64,000 nucleotides of DNA from Methanomethylovorans sp041447285 (GTDB lineage Archaea > Halobacteriota > Methanosarcinia > Methanosarcinales > Methanosarcinaceae). Position 1 is the stretch's first letter. Each line of letters starts with the position of its first letter. Location: assembly GCF_041447285.1 (NCBI RefSeq), contig NZ_JBGMEB010000025.1, forward strand, positions 5,196 to 69,195, given 5' to 3'. Below, piece after piece: positions 24,562 through 32,572 of the stretch. The position numbers and the translations under genes are program-made. Below the pieces are notes generated by a model. The model was given only the letters and a program-made list of their open reading frames with translations. It searched no databases and was not told where the DNA came from.

Positions 24562-25875
24562 TCATCTACGCTTATATTCTCTGCACATATCCACAAAGTC
24601 CTTTACAGGGAAGCTCACTGGATGAGCATGCTGGTAGCATGCCAGGGACTTGTGCTCCACGATACCGTCCCATCCGTCTTTTATTCCCTTACCGCGTTTC
24701 ATCTCGAACGTAAGCCGGGCATCATTGTCACAATAGGTTGCTGAATAGTGGAATTCATGTCCTCTAACTGGTCCTTTTATGAATGGTCCGTGTGCATAAC
24801 CCTCAGTATAGCCCAATGCCTGAAGCTTCTTTGTAAGTACGGTGCGTGCCGGGAATAGATCTGCCATTTTGTAGGTGACATCATCTATTTCGTAAGATGT
24901 AGATAGGTACTGCAATCCTCCACATTCTCCATAGATTGGCATTCCATCTGCAGAAAGGTTTTTTAAGGCTTTTGTAGTTGCAGAAGTTTCAAGTTCGCAT
25001 GGGTAGAGTTCAGGATAACCTCCGCCATAATACATGCCGTCCACATCCGGAAGTTCTCCGGCCATAGGGCTAAAGAAGATAACTTCAGCACCGTTTCTCC
25101 TGAATTCATCGAACATATCTGCATAGTAGAAGCAGAATGCTTTGTCCATGGCCACTCCTATCTTCAGATCGGCCTCTGGTATTTCTTTTTCCTGCTGGTC
25201 ATCAGTCTTTGGTTCTCTGGCAAGCCCCAAAATTGCATCTATATCAACATTTTCTTCAATGAACCCCGCAAGTTCAGTGGTATCGAACTCGCATTCAAAG
25301 GCCATGTGTAATCCCAAGTGCCTGGAAGGCACGCTTATGTCCTTGTTGCGTGGCAGGCTTCCTACAATAGGTATGTCCGGAATACAATCCTTGATCATTT
25401 TTGTGTGTTTTGGACTTCCTACTTTATTGAGGATCACGCCCGCAACTTCCACTTCCGGATCAAATTCTGAGAAACCTTTTACAATAGCAGCGGCACTACG
25501 CGACATTCCGTGGACATTAACTACTAGGATTACAGGCACATCAAGGGATTTGGCAACGTGTGCAGAACTTGCGACCTCAGAGGAGTTCATTCCATCAAAA
25601 AGTCCCATAACACCTTCGATGACTGCAATATCTGCATCTCCACAGGTACGGTCAAATTCCCTTTTGACTCCTTCAATCCCCATCATGAAAGTATCCATAT
25701 TGCGTGATGTCCTTTTGCAGATAGCTGTATGGTACGACGGATCGATATAGTCCGGACCAACTTTATATGGCTGAACTTGCATGTTCCTTTTGACTAGTGC
25801 AGCCATCAGACCCATAGAGGCGGTGGTCTTTCCGACACCGCTGTTAGTTCCTGCAATCAGTACCGCTTTTGTCAT
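24562..25875 (-). CDS. Cobyrinate / Ni-sirohydrochlorin a,c-diamide synthase (CbiA/CfbB family)
   Basis: A glutamine-dependent amidotransferase of 437 aa. The N-terminal P-loop (A-G-T-N-S-G-V-G-K-T-T) belongs to the dethiobiotin synthetase-like fold, and the C-terminal GATase domain carries the Cys of Y-G-E-C-G-G-L-Q-Y-L near residue 318. The family amidates two acetate side chains of cobyrinate (B12) or of Ni-sirohydrochlorin (coenzyme F430, CfbB). Methanogens need both activities and the sequence alone does not separate them. No other F430 or B12 gene is adjacent. It is transcribed divergently from moaA. Confidence 0.9.
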   Translation of the reverse strand: MTKAVLIAGTNSGVGKTTASMGLMAALVKRNMQVQPYKVGPDYIDPSYHTAICKRTSRNMDTFMMGIEGVKREFDRTCGDADIAVIEGVMGLFDGMNSSEVASSAHVAKSLDVPVILVVNVHGMSRSAAAIVKGFSEFDPEVEVAGVILNKVGSPKHTKMIKDCIPDIPIVGSLPRNKDISVPSRHLGLHMAFECEFDTTELAGFIEENVDIDAILGLAREPKTDDQQEKEIPEADLKIGVAMDKAFCFYYADMFDEFRRNGAEVIFFSPMAGELPDVDGMYYGGGYPELYPCELETSATTKALKNLSADGMPIYGECGGLQYLSTSYEIDDVTYKMADLFPARTVLTKKLQALGYTEGYAHGPFIKGPVRGHEFHYSATYCDNDARLTFEMKRGKGIKDGWDGIVEHKSLACYQHAHPVSFPVKDFVDMCREYKRR

Positions 25876-25958
25876 GATTTTTACTGTATGTGTAACTTAT
25901 ATATATCAGTATGTTGACTAAAATGCTTAAAGTCTTCTAAAAAAGGGATATCTCTAGT

Positions 25959-26885
25959 ATGAATGATTCACATAAAACGGAGTTTCTCAGGGATGCTTAT
26001 GGCCGTACCATAAAGAGCCTGAGGATGTCTATTACTGACCGTTGTAATCTTAATTGTATCTATTGTCACAATGAAGGAAGTACGGGTTCCACAGGGGAGA
26101 TGTCAGTGGAAACGATCTCCAATATAGTCCATGTTGCTGCTGGTTTTGGGGTAAACCGTCTCAAGCTTTCAGGTGGAGAACCTCTACTACGCAATGATCT
26201 GGAGGAAATACTGGTATCATTGCCGCCTCTAAAAGATGTGTCAATGACAACAAATGGTGTCCTGCTCAAGGAACGCGCTCAGTCTCTAAAAACTGCTGGT
26301 CTTAACAGGGTAAATATTAGCGTTGATTCGCTTAATGAGGGGAACTATAGGCATATTACCAAGTGCAAGGCTGGTATCTTTCAAAAGGTTATGGACGGTA
26401 TACATGCTGCTGTGGATGTTGGCCTGACACCTGTAAAATTAAATATGGTTCTCCTCAAAGATGTGAATGAGTATGAGGTTGAGAAGATGCTTTCCTTTAC
26501 AAGGGAATTCCATGGAGATGTTATATTACAACTGATCCAGCTTATGGATTTCAGGGATGTGGCCTGCTATCATGTAGATGTGGATGAGATCGAACGGGAG
26601 CTTGAGCTTAAGGCAGGATGTGTCCGGGTCAGAGAATTGCATCGAAGAAAAAAATATCTCATTGACGGAGCCGAGGTTGAATTCGTCAGGCCTGTGGACA
26701 ATACGGAGTTCTGTGCAAACTGTAACAGGTTGCGTGTGACAGCAGACGGAAAGCTTCGGCCTTGTTTGCTTGTAAATGATAATCTTGTAGATGTATCCCA
26801 TGCCTCTGTAGAGGAAATGCCTGATCTTTTCAGGCTTGCTGTAAGCCGAAGGGTTCCATTTTATGGAAAACAAAAGGAGACATGA
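25959..26885 (+). CDS. moaA: GTP 3',8-cyclase MoaA
   Basis: A radical SAM enzyme (308 aa) that starts molybdopterin synthesis from GTP. The SAM cluster motif is C29-N-L-N-C33-I-Y-C36. The substrate-side cluster Cys lie in F-C-A-N-C-N-R-L-R-V and L-R-P-C near the C terminus, and G-G-E-P-L-L follows the expected spacing. The length matches archaeal MoaA. The FdhA-like protein and formylmethanofuran dehydrogenase would be users of the cofactor. A 50-aa gene follows 2 bp after the stop. Confidence 0.93.
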   Translation: MNDSHKTEFLRDAYGRTIKSLRMSITDRCNLNCIYCHNEGSTGSTGEMSVETISNIVHVAAGFGVNRLKLSGGEPLLRNDLEEILVSLPPLKDVSMTTNGVLLKERAQSLKTAGLNRVNISVDSLNEGNYRHITKCKAGIFQKVMDGIHAAVDVGLTPVKLNMVLLKDVNEYEVEKMLSFTREFHGDVILQLIQLMDFRDVACYHVDVDEIERELELKAGCVRVRELHRRKKYLIDGAEVEFVRPVDNTEFCANCNRLRVTADGKLRPCLLVNDNLVDVSHASVEEMPDLFRLAVSRRVPFYGKQKET

Positions 26886-26887
26886 TC

Positions 26888-27040
26888 ATGGAAGTGAAGT
26901 TAACAGTCGATGGAAAGGATATTGAGATAAACAATTTTGTACAAAGGATTCTCGCAGGTACTGTAATTGGTGCTGTTGGCACATTGAATGGAGTAGAGGA
27001 AGATTGTGGCGAGATTGTAGTAAAAATAAAAAGATGCTAA
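26888..27040 (+). CDS. 50-aa protein downstream of moaA
   Basis: The frame starts at an ATG two bases after the moaA stop and ends at 27040. The product begins M-E-V-K-L-T-V-D-G-K and continues with I-N-N-F-V-Q-R-I-L-A-G-T-V, ending K-I-K-R-C. The strand-loop-helix-strand look (a beta hairpin, an amphipathic helix with a G-T-V-x-G-A-V turn, then a basic beta strand) and the clean ribosome spacing suggest a real small protein rather than chance. Two Cys are present. No family is recognised; a link to molybdopterin synthesis is possible from position only. Confidence 0.7.
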   Translation: MEVKLTVDGKDIEINNFVQRILAGTVIGAVGTLNGVEEDCGEIVVKIKRC

Positions 27041-27060
27041 AAATTCAGAGTTAAAGCTGC

Positions 27061-27846
27061 TTAGAGCAGGTGTTCTATTTCTGAAAAATCAATTGGTGAT
27101 GTTGCATCCAGGGAGATCGGCGTGACCGAGATATGCCCTTTCTGTGAAATGGCATGTACATCTGTGCCTTCTTCTTCCTCCGTTATCAGGTCCCCTGCTA
27201 TCCAATAGTAGGGCTTGCCTCTTGGATCACGTCTCTCTTCCACAGCAGTTTTGAATACTTTTCTGGCGAGCCGTGTGATATCTACTGGAGTGTCCTCTTC
27301 TACCTGATGCGGAATATTTACATTTAATAGATCTACATGCTCAGGTAGTCCATATTTGATCACATTTTTTGCAATCCTTTTCACAACCTTTACTGCAACC
27401 TCAAAATCATGGTCGTATTCCCAATTATCGTCGAACTTGTCCTTTTCTTCCTTTGCCTGTATGGAAGCAGCAATAGCGGGTATCCCATAACTGGCACCCT
27501 CCAGAGCAGCACCTATGGTTCCGGATGTGGTTATTGTGTCAGTGCTGATGTTTTCTCCTATGTTAAATCCAGATAAAATGAGATCAGGCATTTCTTTCAT
27601 AACGGCGAATATCCCGAGTATGACTGCATCAGTTGGGGTACCACCTACGGCATAGACGGTCATGTCGTTGATTGTAGCCTGATTTATCCTTAAAGGTTCA
27701 AATATAGATATTGACCTGCCAACTCCGCTTTGTTGCATAGAGGGTGCGCATACTGTTACGTCTCCTATTTCCTGTACACTTCGGTACGCTGCCCGTATGC
27801 CTGCAGAGTAGACACCATCATCATTTGTAAGCAATATTTTTGGCAT
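27061..27846 (-). CDS. surE: 5'/3'-nucleotidase SurE
   Basis: SurE (261 aa) is a metal-dependent phosphatase on nucleoside monophosphates. The start P-K-I-L-L-T-N-D-D-G-V holds the metal-binding Asp pair, and S-G-F-N-I-G-E-N near residue 90 holds the conserved Asn. The ATG at 27846 is chosen because an upstream in-frame ATG (27894) would add 16 residues that do not fit the family start. It converges with the 50-aa gene. Confidence 0.9.
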   Translation of the reverse strand: MPKILLTNDDGVYSAGIRAAYRSVQEIGDVTVCAPSMQQSGVGRSISIFEPLRINQATINDMTVYAVGGTPTDAVILGIFAVMKEMPDLILSGFNIGENISTDTITTSGTIGAALEGASYGIPAIAASIQAKEEKDKFDDNWEYDHDFEVAVKVVKRIAKNVIKYGLPEHVDLLNVNIPHQVEEDTPVDITRLARKVFKTAVEERRDPRGKPYYWIAGDLITEEEEGTDVHAISQKGHISVTPISLDATSPIDFSEIEHLL

Positions 27847-27950
27847 AGGGTCATCTTTGTACGACCATGCCTTAAAACTAATCCATGAAATCAATCCAAA
27901 ACCAGTTGTATTTTAGAACGGATGCTTTGTGGTGTGTGTTTGCACATTCT

Positions 27951-28367
27951 TTACACATTCACATACATTCTTCTATGACCCCGATCTTGCTCTTGGTTTT
28001 CTTCTTTGTCCTGCATCTGGGCCATCATCTTGACTTCTTCAATGACTTCTATCTCATCACGAATCTCTTCAAGCCTGTCTATTATTGCATCTATTTCCCG
28101 ATTATGTTCGCTGGATATTTTTGGATTATTGCTAATAATTTCCAATAGCAATGACGCATCATCAAGCACTTGAGCTATAATGGTCCTGTCCATATATTCT
28201 TTGGCAGTTCTGTTCTCTCCGTATGTCAGACTGCTATTGAATTCGCTCAGTTGCTCTTCAAAAAGGCCAATATCATAATGTGCTGATTTAAAAAGTTTTT
28301 TTACATAATCTTCTCGATAAACCTGTTTGGCGTTTTTAAGTACACGGCTAAATTTTCTATAATCCAT
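27951..28367 (-). CDS. Hypothetical coiled-coil protein
   Basis: A 138-aa soluble, highly charged protein with long predicted helices and a coiled coil between about residues 85 and 120 (I-D-R-L-E-E-I-R-D-E-I-E-V-I-E-E). The C terminus is rich in Gln/Glu/Asp/Arg. No Cys, membrane helix or motif is seen and the family is not recognised. The frame has normal codon use for this genome, and it lies in the same direction as surE and the two 91-aa genes. Confidence 0.6.
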   Translation of the reverse strand: MDYRKFSRVLKNAKQVYREDYVKKLFKSAHYDIGLFEEQLSEFNSSLTYGENRTAKEYMDRTIIAQVLDDASLLLEIISNNPKISSEHNREIDAIIDRLEEIRDEIEVIEEVKMMAQMQDKEENQEQDRGHRRMYVNV

Positions 28368-28420
28368 CTACTCACATCCAGGGTCGAAAGACAACAAACT
28401 TAAAGGGATTTCCAAATTTT

Positions 28421-28870
28421 GTTTGCCAATGGAACTCAACAAATTTCTGGTTTTATGACTCGATAAGTAACATTTACTCAGACCAGTCTTCTTCCATAAT
28501 TGTTTTAGTTCTCATGGTTTCTATGCTCTTTGGTGTGCATACAGTTTCAACGAACTGCCCACCATTTACCTGATAGGAGAAATCTACTTCAGAACCATAA
28601 TTCTCTTCTTCATCTGGAATTATGCAGTCACATAGGTATATGTGTAAACTACCGTTACCATCCATAAACACGGAAGGTCTTACTCCTACATTATCATATT
28701 CTTCCACTATTCCTCTAAAAACCAATGACATGTATCTTTTTGCTTCCATCGGCCATCACTATACTGACATACCAATGTTCACGCATTTAAACATAATGGC
28801 CACATTTCGTATTTCATGATCGTATTATCCTCACATGTGTACATACAGTGTCTTTAGCAATGCATAATTC
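28421..28870 (-). repeat. Segmental duplication, copy 1
   Basis: About 450 bp, the whole 91-aa gene plus 50 bp downstream and 120 bp upstream, recurs at 29173-29622 at a constant offset of 752 bp, with no net indel. The coding part is near 90 percent identical and the flanks are more diverged, but short blocks such as TGTCTTTAG and TGGAACTCAA stay aligned. The duplication therefore carried the promoter too. Confidence 0.85.
28474..28749 (-). CDS. Uncharacterised 91-aa protein, paralogue A
   Basis: A small acidic soluble protein that begins M-E-A-K-R-Y-M-S-L-V-F-R-G and shows a predicted beta-rich core (P-S-V-F-M-D-G-N-G-S-L-H-I-Y-L) followed by acidic loops and a C-terminal helix ending E-E-D-W-S. 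Copy A has Cys at positions 40, 42 and 71. About 80 of 91 residues match the paralogue 752 bp away. The family is not recognised. Preservation of both frames and conservative changes (I/V, V/I, M/L) suggest purifying selection. Confidence 0.7.
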   Translation of the reverse strand: MEAKRYMSLVFRGIVEEYDNVGVRPSVFMDGNGSLHIYLCDCIIPDEEENYGSEVDFSYQVNGGQFVETVCTPKSIETMRTKTIMEEDWSE

Positions 28871-29172
28871 TTTCATTATTTTTGAAGGTAAACACAAGCT
28901 TAATTTTTCAAGGATATTGGCTTTTTCAGATCATATTCTATAGATTATCAGCGTTCATAGCGAATTTTGGTCTCGCTTAGGTAAACACATTACCTAAAAT
29001 TCTTCGAGAAAAATGCGATACCAGAATGAGAAGGATAATTGGTGAGTTCACTGGCACAAATTATCTTTATAAAAAGGTTTGTCGTTTTTAATAATATATC
29101 TATATTTTATATAATTTACTAATCTGCAGATATGGATAAATGGCAACAGATCTACAGTAATGCGTAAATGTC
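28871..29172. other. Noncoding gap between the duplicated segments
   Basis: Just over 300 bp of AT-rich sequence with no credible ORF. It contains the palindrome at 28977-28997 and, to its left, a GAATTTTGG that could pair with CCTAAAATTC on its right as an alternative fold. A TATA-like run near 29095-29115 could serve either strand. Nothing else is recognised. Confidence 0.5.
28977..28997. other. Inverted repeat TTAGGTAA-ACACA-TTACCTAA
   Basis: A perfect 8-bp inverted repeat with a 5-base centre, lying between the duplicated segments. It may be a regulator operator or a hairpin; neither copy of the duplication contains it, so it is specific to the spacer. Confidence 0.5.
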
Positions 29173-29622
29173 GTTTGTCAATGGAACTCAATAAATCTCC
29201 GGTTATATGACCCGGAAATTAATATTTATTTTGACCAGTCTTCTTCCATTACTGTTTTATTTCTCAGAGTTTCTATGCTCTTTGGTGTGCAGATGGTTTC
29301 AACGAACTGTCCACCATTAACCTGGTAGGAAAAATCTGTCTCAGAACCACAATTCTCTTCTTCATCTGGAATTATACTGTCACCTAGGTATACGTGTAAA
29401 CTACCGTTGCCGTCCATAAACACGGAAGGTCTTACTCCGGCATTATCATATTCTTCCACTATTCCTCTAAAAACCAATGACATGTATCTTTTTGCTTCCA
29501 TTAGTCATCACTACACACGCATACTCATGTTCGCACACTTAAACTTGATGTCCATGTTTCACATTTTATGTTCATACAGATTCCTGATATGTGCACGCAA
29601 TGTCTTTAGTAACGTATTCTTC
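29173..29622 (-). repeat. Segmental duplication, copy 2
   Basis: Second copy of the segment at 28421-28870 (offset 752 bp), including the 91-aa gene and its upstream region. See copy 1 for the comparison. Confidence 0.85.
29226..29501 (-). CDS. Uncharacterised 91-aa protein, paralogue B
   Basis: The paralogue of the protein at 28474-28749, equal in length and with 11 substitutions (for example Val21 to Ala, Cys40 to Gly, Cys42 to Ser, Tyr51 to Cys, Glu91 to Lys). Two of the three Cys of copy A are lost here and a new one appears at position 51, so any metal or disulfide use is not conserved between copies. It stands upstream of copy A in the direction of transcription and keeps its own promoter region. 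Function unknown. Confidence 0.7.
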   Translation of the reverse strand: MEAKRYMSLVFRGIVEEYDNAGVRPSVFMDGNGSLHVYLGDSIIPDEEENCGSETDFSYQVNGGQFVETICTPKSIETLRNKTVMEEDWSK

Positions 29623-29748
29623 TTTAAATCTAATTGGTTTGTTCTGCAAACTAATACATGAACTAAAAAGTGTCATAAGAAATGTTTTTAAGCCTTGAAA
29701 GATAGGTGATATGATTAAAACGCGTTTCAATTATCAGATGGTACTATT

Positions 29749-32523
29749 ATGCTTGAAGATGAATATCAACTTGATTTTTTCAAGGATAACGGTTTTGTCA
29801 GAAAACAGTGTCCTAAATGTGGCAAATTCTTCTGGACCCGTGACCTTGAAAGGGTTACATGCGGCGATGCACCATGTGATCCCTATTCTTTTATAGGCAA
29901 TCCGGTGTTCAAAAAGAGTTTCGATCTTGCCGAGATGAGGGAATATTACCTCAAGTTCTTTGAGGAAAGAGACCATACCAGAATGGGCAGATATCCTGTA
30001 GTAGCCCGCTGGAGAGATGATATATACCTTACCATAGCCTCTATAGCTGATTTTCAGCCATTCGTTACATCGGGTGAGGTTGCTCCTCCACACAATCCTC
30101 TTACGATATCTCAACCATGTATCAGGCTTTCTGACCTTGATGCAGTAGGCAGAAGTGGCCGACATCTTACGACTTTTGAGATGATGGCTCATCATGCATT
30201 CAACAAGCCAAACGCTGAGATCTATTGGAAAGATCGGACTGTGGGGCTTTGTGATGAACTGCTGAATTCTCTGGGTGTTGACCCCATGGCAGTAACCTAT
30301 AAAGAAGAGCCGTGGGCAGGAGGTGGAAACGCTGGCCCATGTGTGGAAACACTGGTAGGTGGACTGGAAGTTGCCACTCTGGTTTTCATGAATCTGGAAC
30401 AGGTAAAAGATGGGCCCATTGAAATAAAAGGTGAGATGTACCGCAAGATGGACAATTATATCGTGGACACAGGTTACGGCCTTGAGCGTTTCGTCTGGGC
30501 TTCCAAGGGTTCACCGACTATTTACGATGCGGTTTTCCCCAACATCGTTAATGAGCTCATGAACCTTGCTGGCATAGAACATGAGCTTGCAAATCCTGAA
30601 TATGCAAATATCCTTGCCCAGAATGCAAGGCTTGCAGGTCTTATGGATGTAAGCGAGAAGGCAAACCTTCTGGAATTGCGCAAGCAGGTAGCTTCCAGTA
30701 TAGGTACAACTGCTGAAAAGCTTTCAGCTATTATGGAACCTGTGGAAACAGTATATGCTATCACTGACCACAGCAGATGCCTTACTTTTATGCTTGGTGA
30801 TGGCATTATTCCATCAAATGTGAAAGCTGGCTACTTGGCAAGGCTTGTGCTTAGAAGGACACTTCGCATGATGAAGGATCTGAATATATCCATTCCTCTC
30901 AGTGAGATCATACAAATGCATATGAAGAACCTGCCGGAATACCCTGAGTTCGCTGAAAGGTTCGAAGTGATTGAGGATATCATCCGCCATGAAGAGATAA
31001 AATTCCAGGAAACACTGGAAAGAGGAAGGAGGATGATCAGTAAGTCTGCCAAGCATTACAAGCAGACAGGGGAAAAAATGCCTCTTGAGAAGATCATAGA
31101 GATGTATGATACTCATGGTATCCCACCTGAAATATCTAAAGAGGTTGCCATCGAAGAAGGTGTCAAAGTAGACCTTCCCGATAATTTCTATTCCCTTGTG
31201 GCAGGAAGACACAGCAAAGCAGAGGAAAAAGAAGAAAAGGTATTCCCTCATGCAGATCACGTATCCCGTCTTCCTCCTACTAAGAGGTTATTCTACGATG
31301 AACCCAATAGGATGGAGTTTGAAGCTGTAGTACTTGATATATTCGACAATTATATTGTATGTGATAGCACTCTTTTCTATCCGGAGGGTGGCGGACAGCC
31401 CGCTGACCATGGTACCTTCTCTCTTGAAGATGTAACTCTGAAAGTAGTGGATGTCCAGATCGTAAAAGGTGTGGTATTGCACCGGATAGACGCTATGGAG
31501 AATGAGCTGCATCTGCGCAAGGGTGATATTGTGACAGGCCGGGTTAATAAGGACCGCCGCATGGCACATGCATGCCATCACACAGCTACTCATATTGTCA
31601 ATGATGCTGCTAGGAAGGTACTTGGTGATCATATATGGCAGGCTGGTGCACAGAAGACGGAGACCAGGGCGCGTCTTGATATTACTCACTACAAGCGTAT
31701 TACAAAAGAGCAGCTTAACCAGATAGAGCTTCTGGCCAATAAGACCGTCATGGAAAACCAGAGAGTTACTGCCGAATGGATGGAACGGAACCAGGCTGAG
31801 CAAAAGTATGGTTTTGGTCTTTACCAGGGCGGTGTCCCAAAAGGTAATATGATCCGTGTGCTGAAAGTCGCTGATGATATCGAGGCATGTGCAGGTACCC
31901 ACTGCACAAATACAGGTCTTGTAGGACCCATAAAGGTGCTCAAAACCGAGCGTATCCAGGATGGTGTTGAGCGTATAGAGTATGCTGCAGGCATGGCGGC
32001 TGTCAGGGCTATGCAGGAAGCAGATTACTATCTCACCACTGCTTCAGATGCCCTGAGGGTGTTGCCAGAGCAGCTGCCAATAACGATTGATCGTTTCTTC
32101 GCCGAATGGAAAGAGTTCAAGAAAGAGAATGTAAGGCTCAAGGAGGAGATGGCGCAGCTACGTGTGGTAAGGATGCTCAGCCAGGCTCAGGACCTTGGCG
32201 GGGTAAAACTTGTGGCACAGAGTGTGGACCATGCAGATACCGAGGAACTTGTGAAGATAGCAGGTGAGCTTGCCCAAGACGATGATGTTATGGCTCTGCT
32301 TATCAGTGACTTTGAAGGTGTCAAAGTAGTTGCTGCTGCTGGTAAAAAAGCTGTTGCTAAAGGCGCAGATGCCGGAAAGGTTGTACGTGAAATGTCCCGT
32401 ATGGTAGGGGGCGGTGGCGGAGGACGTGCGGACATGGCCCGTGGTGGCGGTACTGATGCCTCAAAAGCAGCAGAAGCCATGGAAGCAGGCATATCTTTGG
32501 TAAAAGCCTCTTTGAATAAATGA
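29749..32523 (+). CDS. alaS: Alanyl-tRNA synthetase (archaeal type)
   Basis: A 924-aa class II synthetase. The archaeal N terminus has the zinc-like C-P-K-C-G-K-F-F-W and T-C-G-D-A-P-C segments ahead of the catalytic core (F-T-S-x-x, R-x-x-D-x-D equivalents around residues 90-250). The editing domain carries H-A-C-H-H-T-A-T-H near residue 607 and C-A-G-T-H-C-T-N near residue 711, the usual HxxxH and CxxxH metal ligands that clear Ser/Gly mischarges. A glycine-rich C-Ala end follows (G-G-G-G-G-G-R). Length and domain order are normal. It is convergent with the kinase gene, with T-rich sequence between. Confidence 0.97.
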   Translation: MLEDEYQLDFFKDNGFVRKQCPKCGKFFWTRDLERVTCGDAPCDPYSFIGNPVFKKSFDLAEMREYYLKFFEERDHTRMGRYPVVARWRDDIYLTIASIADFQPFVTSGEVAPPHNPLTISQPCIRLSDLDAVGRSGRHLTTFEMMAHHAFNKPNAEIYWKDRTVGLCDELLNSLGVDPMAVTYKEEPWAGGGNAGPCVETLVGGLEVATLVFMNLEQVKDGPIEIKGEMYRKMDNYIVDTGYGLERFVWASKGSPTIYDAVFPNIVNELMNLAGIEHELANPEYANILAQNARLAGLMDVSEKANLLELRKQVASSIGTTAEKLSAIMEPVETVYAITDHSRCLTFMLGDGIIPSNVKAGYLARLVLRRTLRMMKDLNISIPLSEIIQMHMKNLPEYPEFAERFEVIEDIIRHEEIKFQETLERGRRMISKSAKHYKQTGEKMPLEKIIEMYDTHGIPPEISKEVAIEEGVKVDLPDNFYSLVAGRHSKAEEKEEKVFPHADHVSRLPPTKRLFYDEPNRMEFEAVVLDIFDNYIVCDSTLFYPEGGGQPADHGTFSLEDVTLKVVDVQIVKGVVLHRIDAMENELHLRKGDIVTGRVNKDRRMAHACHHTATHIVNDAARKVLGDHIWQAGAQKTETRARLDITHYKRITKEQLNQIELLANKTVMENQRVTAEWMERNQAEQKYGFGLYQGGVPKGNMIRVLKVADDIEACAGTHCTNTGLVGPIKVLKTERIQDGVERIEYAAGMAAVRAMQEADYYLTTASDALRVLPEQLPITIDRFFAEWKEFKKENVRLKEEMAQLRVVRMLSQAQDLGGVKLVAQSVDHADTEELVKIAGELAQDDDVMALLISDFEGVKVVAAAGKKAVAKGADAGKVVREMSRMVGGGGGGRADMARGGGTDASKAAEAMEAGISLVKASLNK

Positions 32524-32572
32524 TCGCTACAGTTGAATAATGCGGTGGTAGATTATTTCTATCACCTTTTTT

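Noticed and set aside
29711..29896. Plus-strand frame before and into alaS
   Set aside because: It overlaps the alaS start in another frame and has no family match.
31288..31902. 204-codon minus-strand frame inside alaS
   Set aside because: Opposite a conserved synthetase; atypical Cys/His-rich composition fits a shadow.
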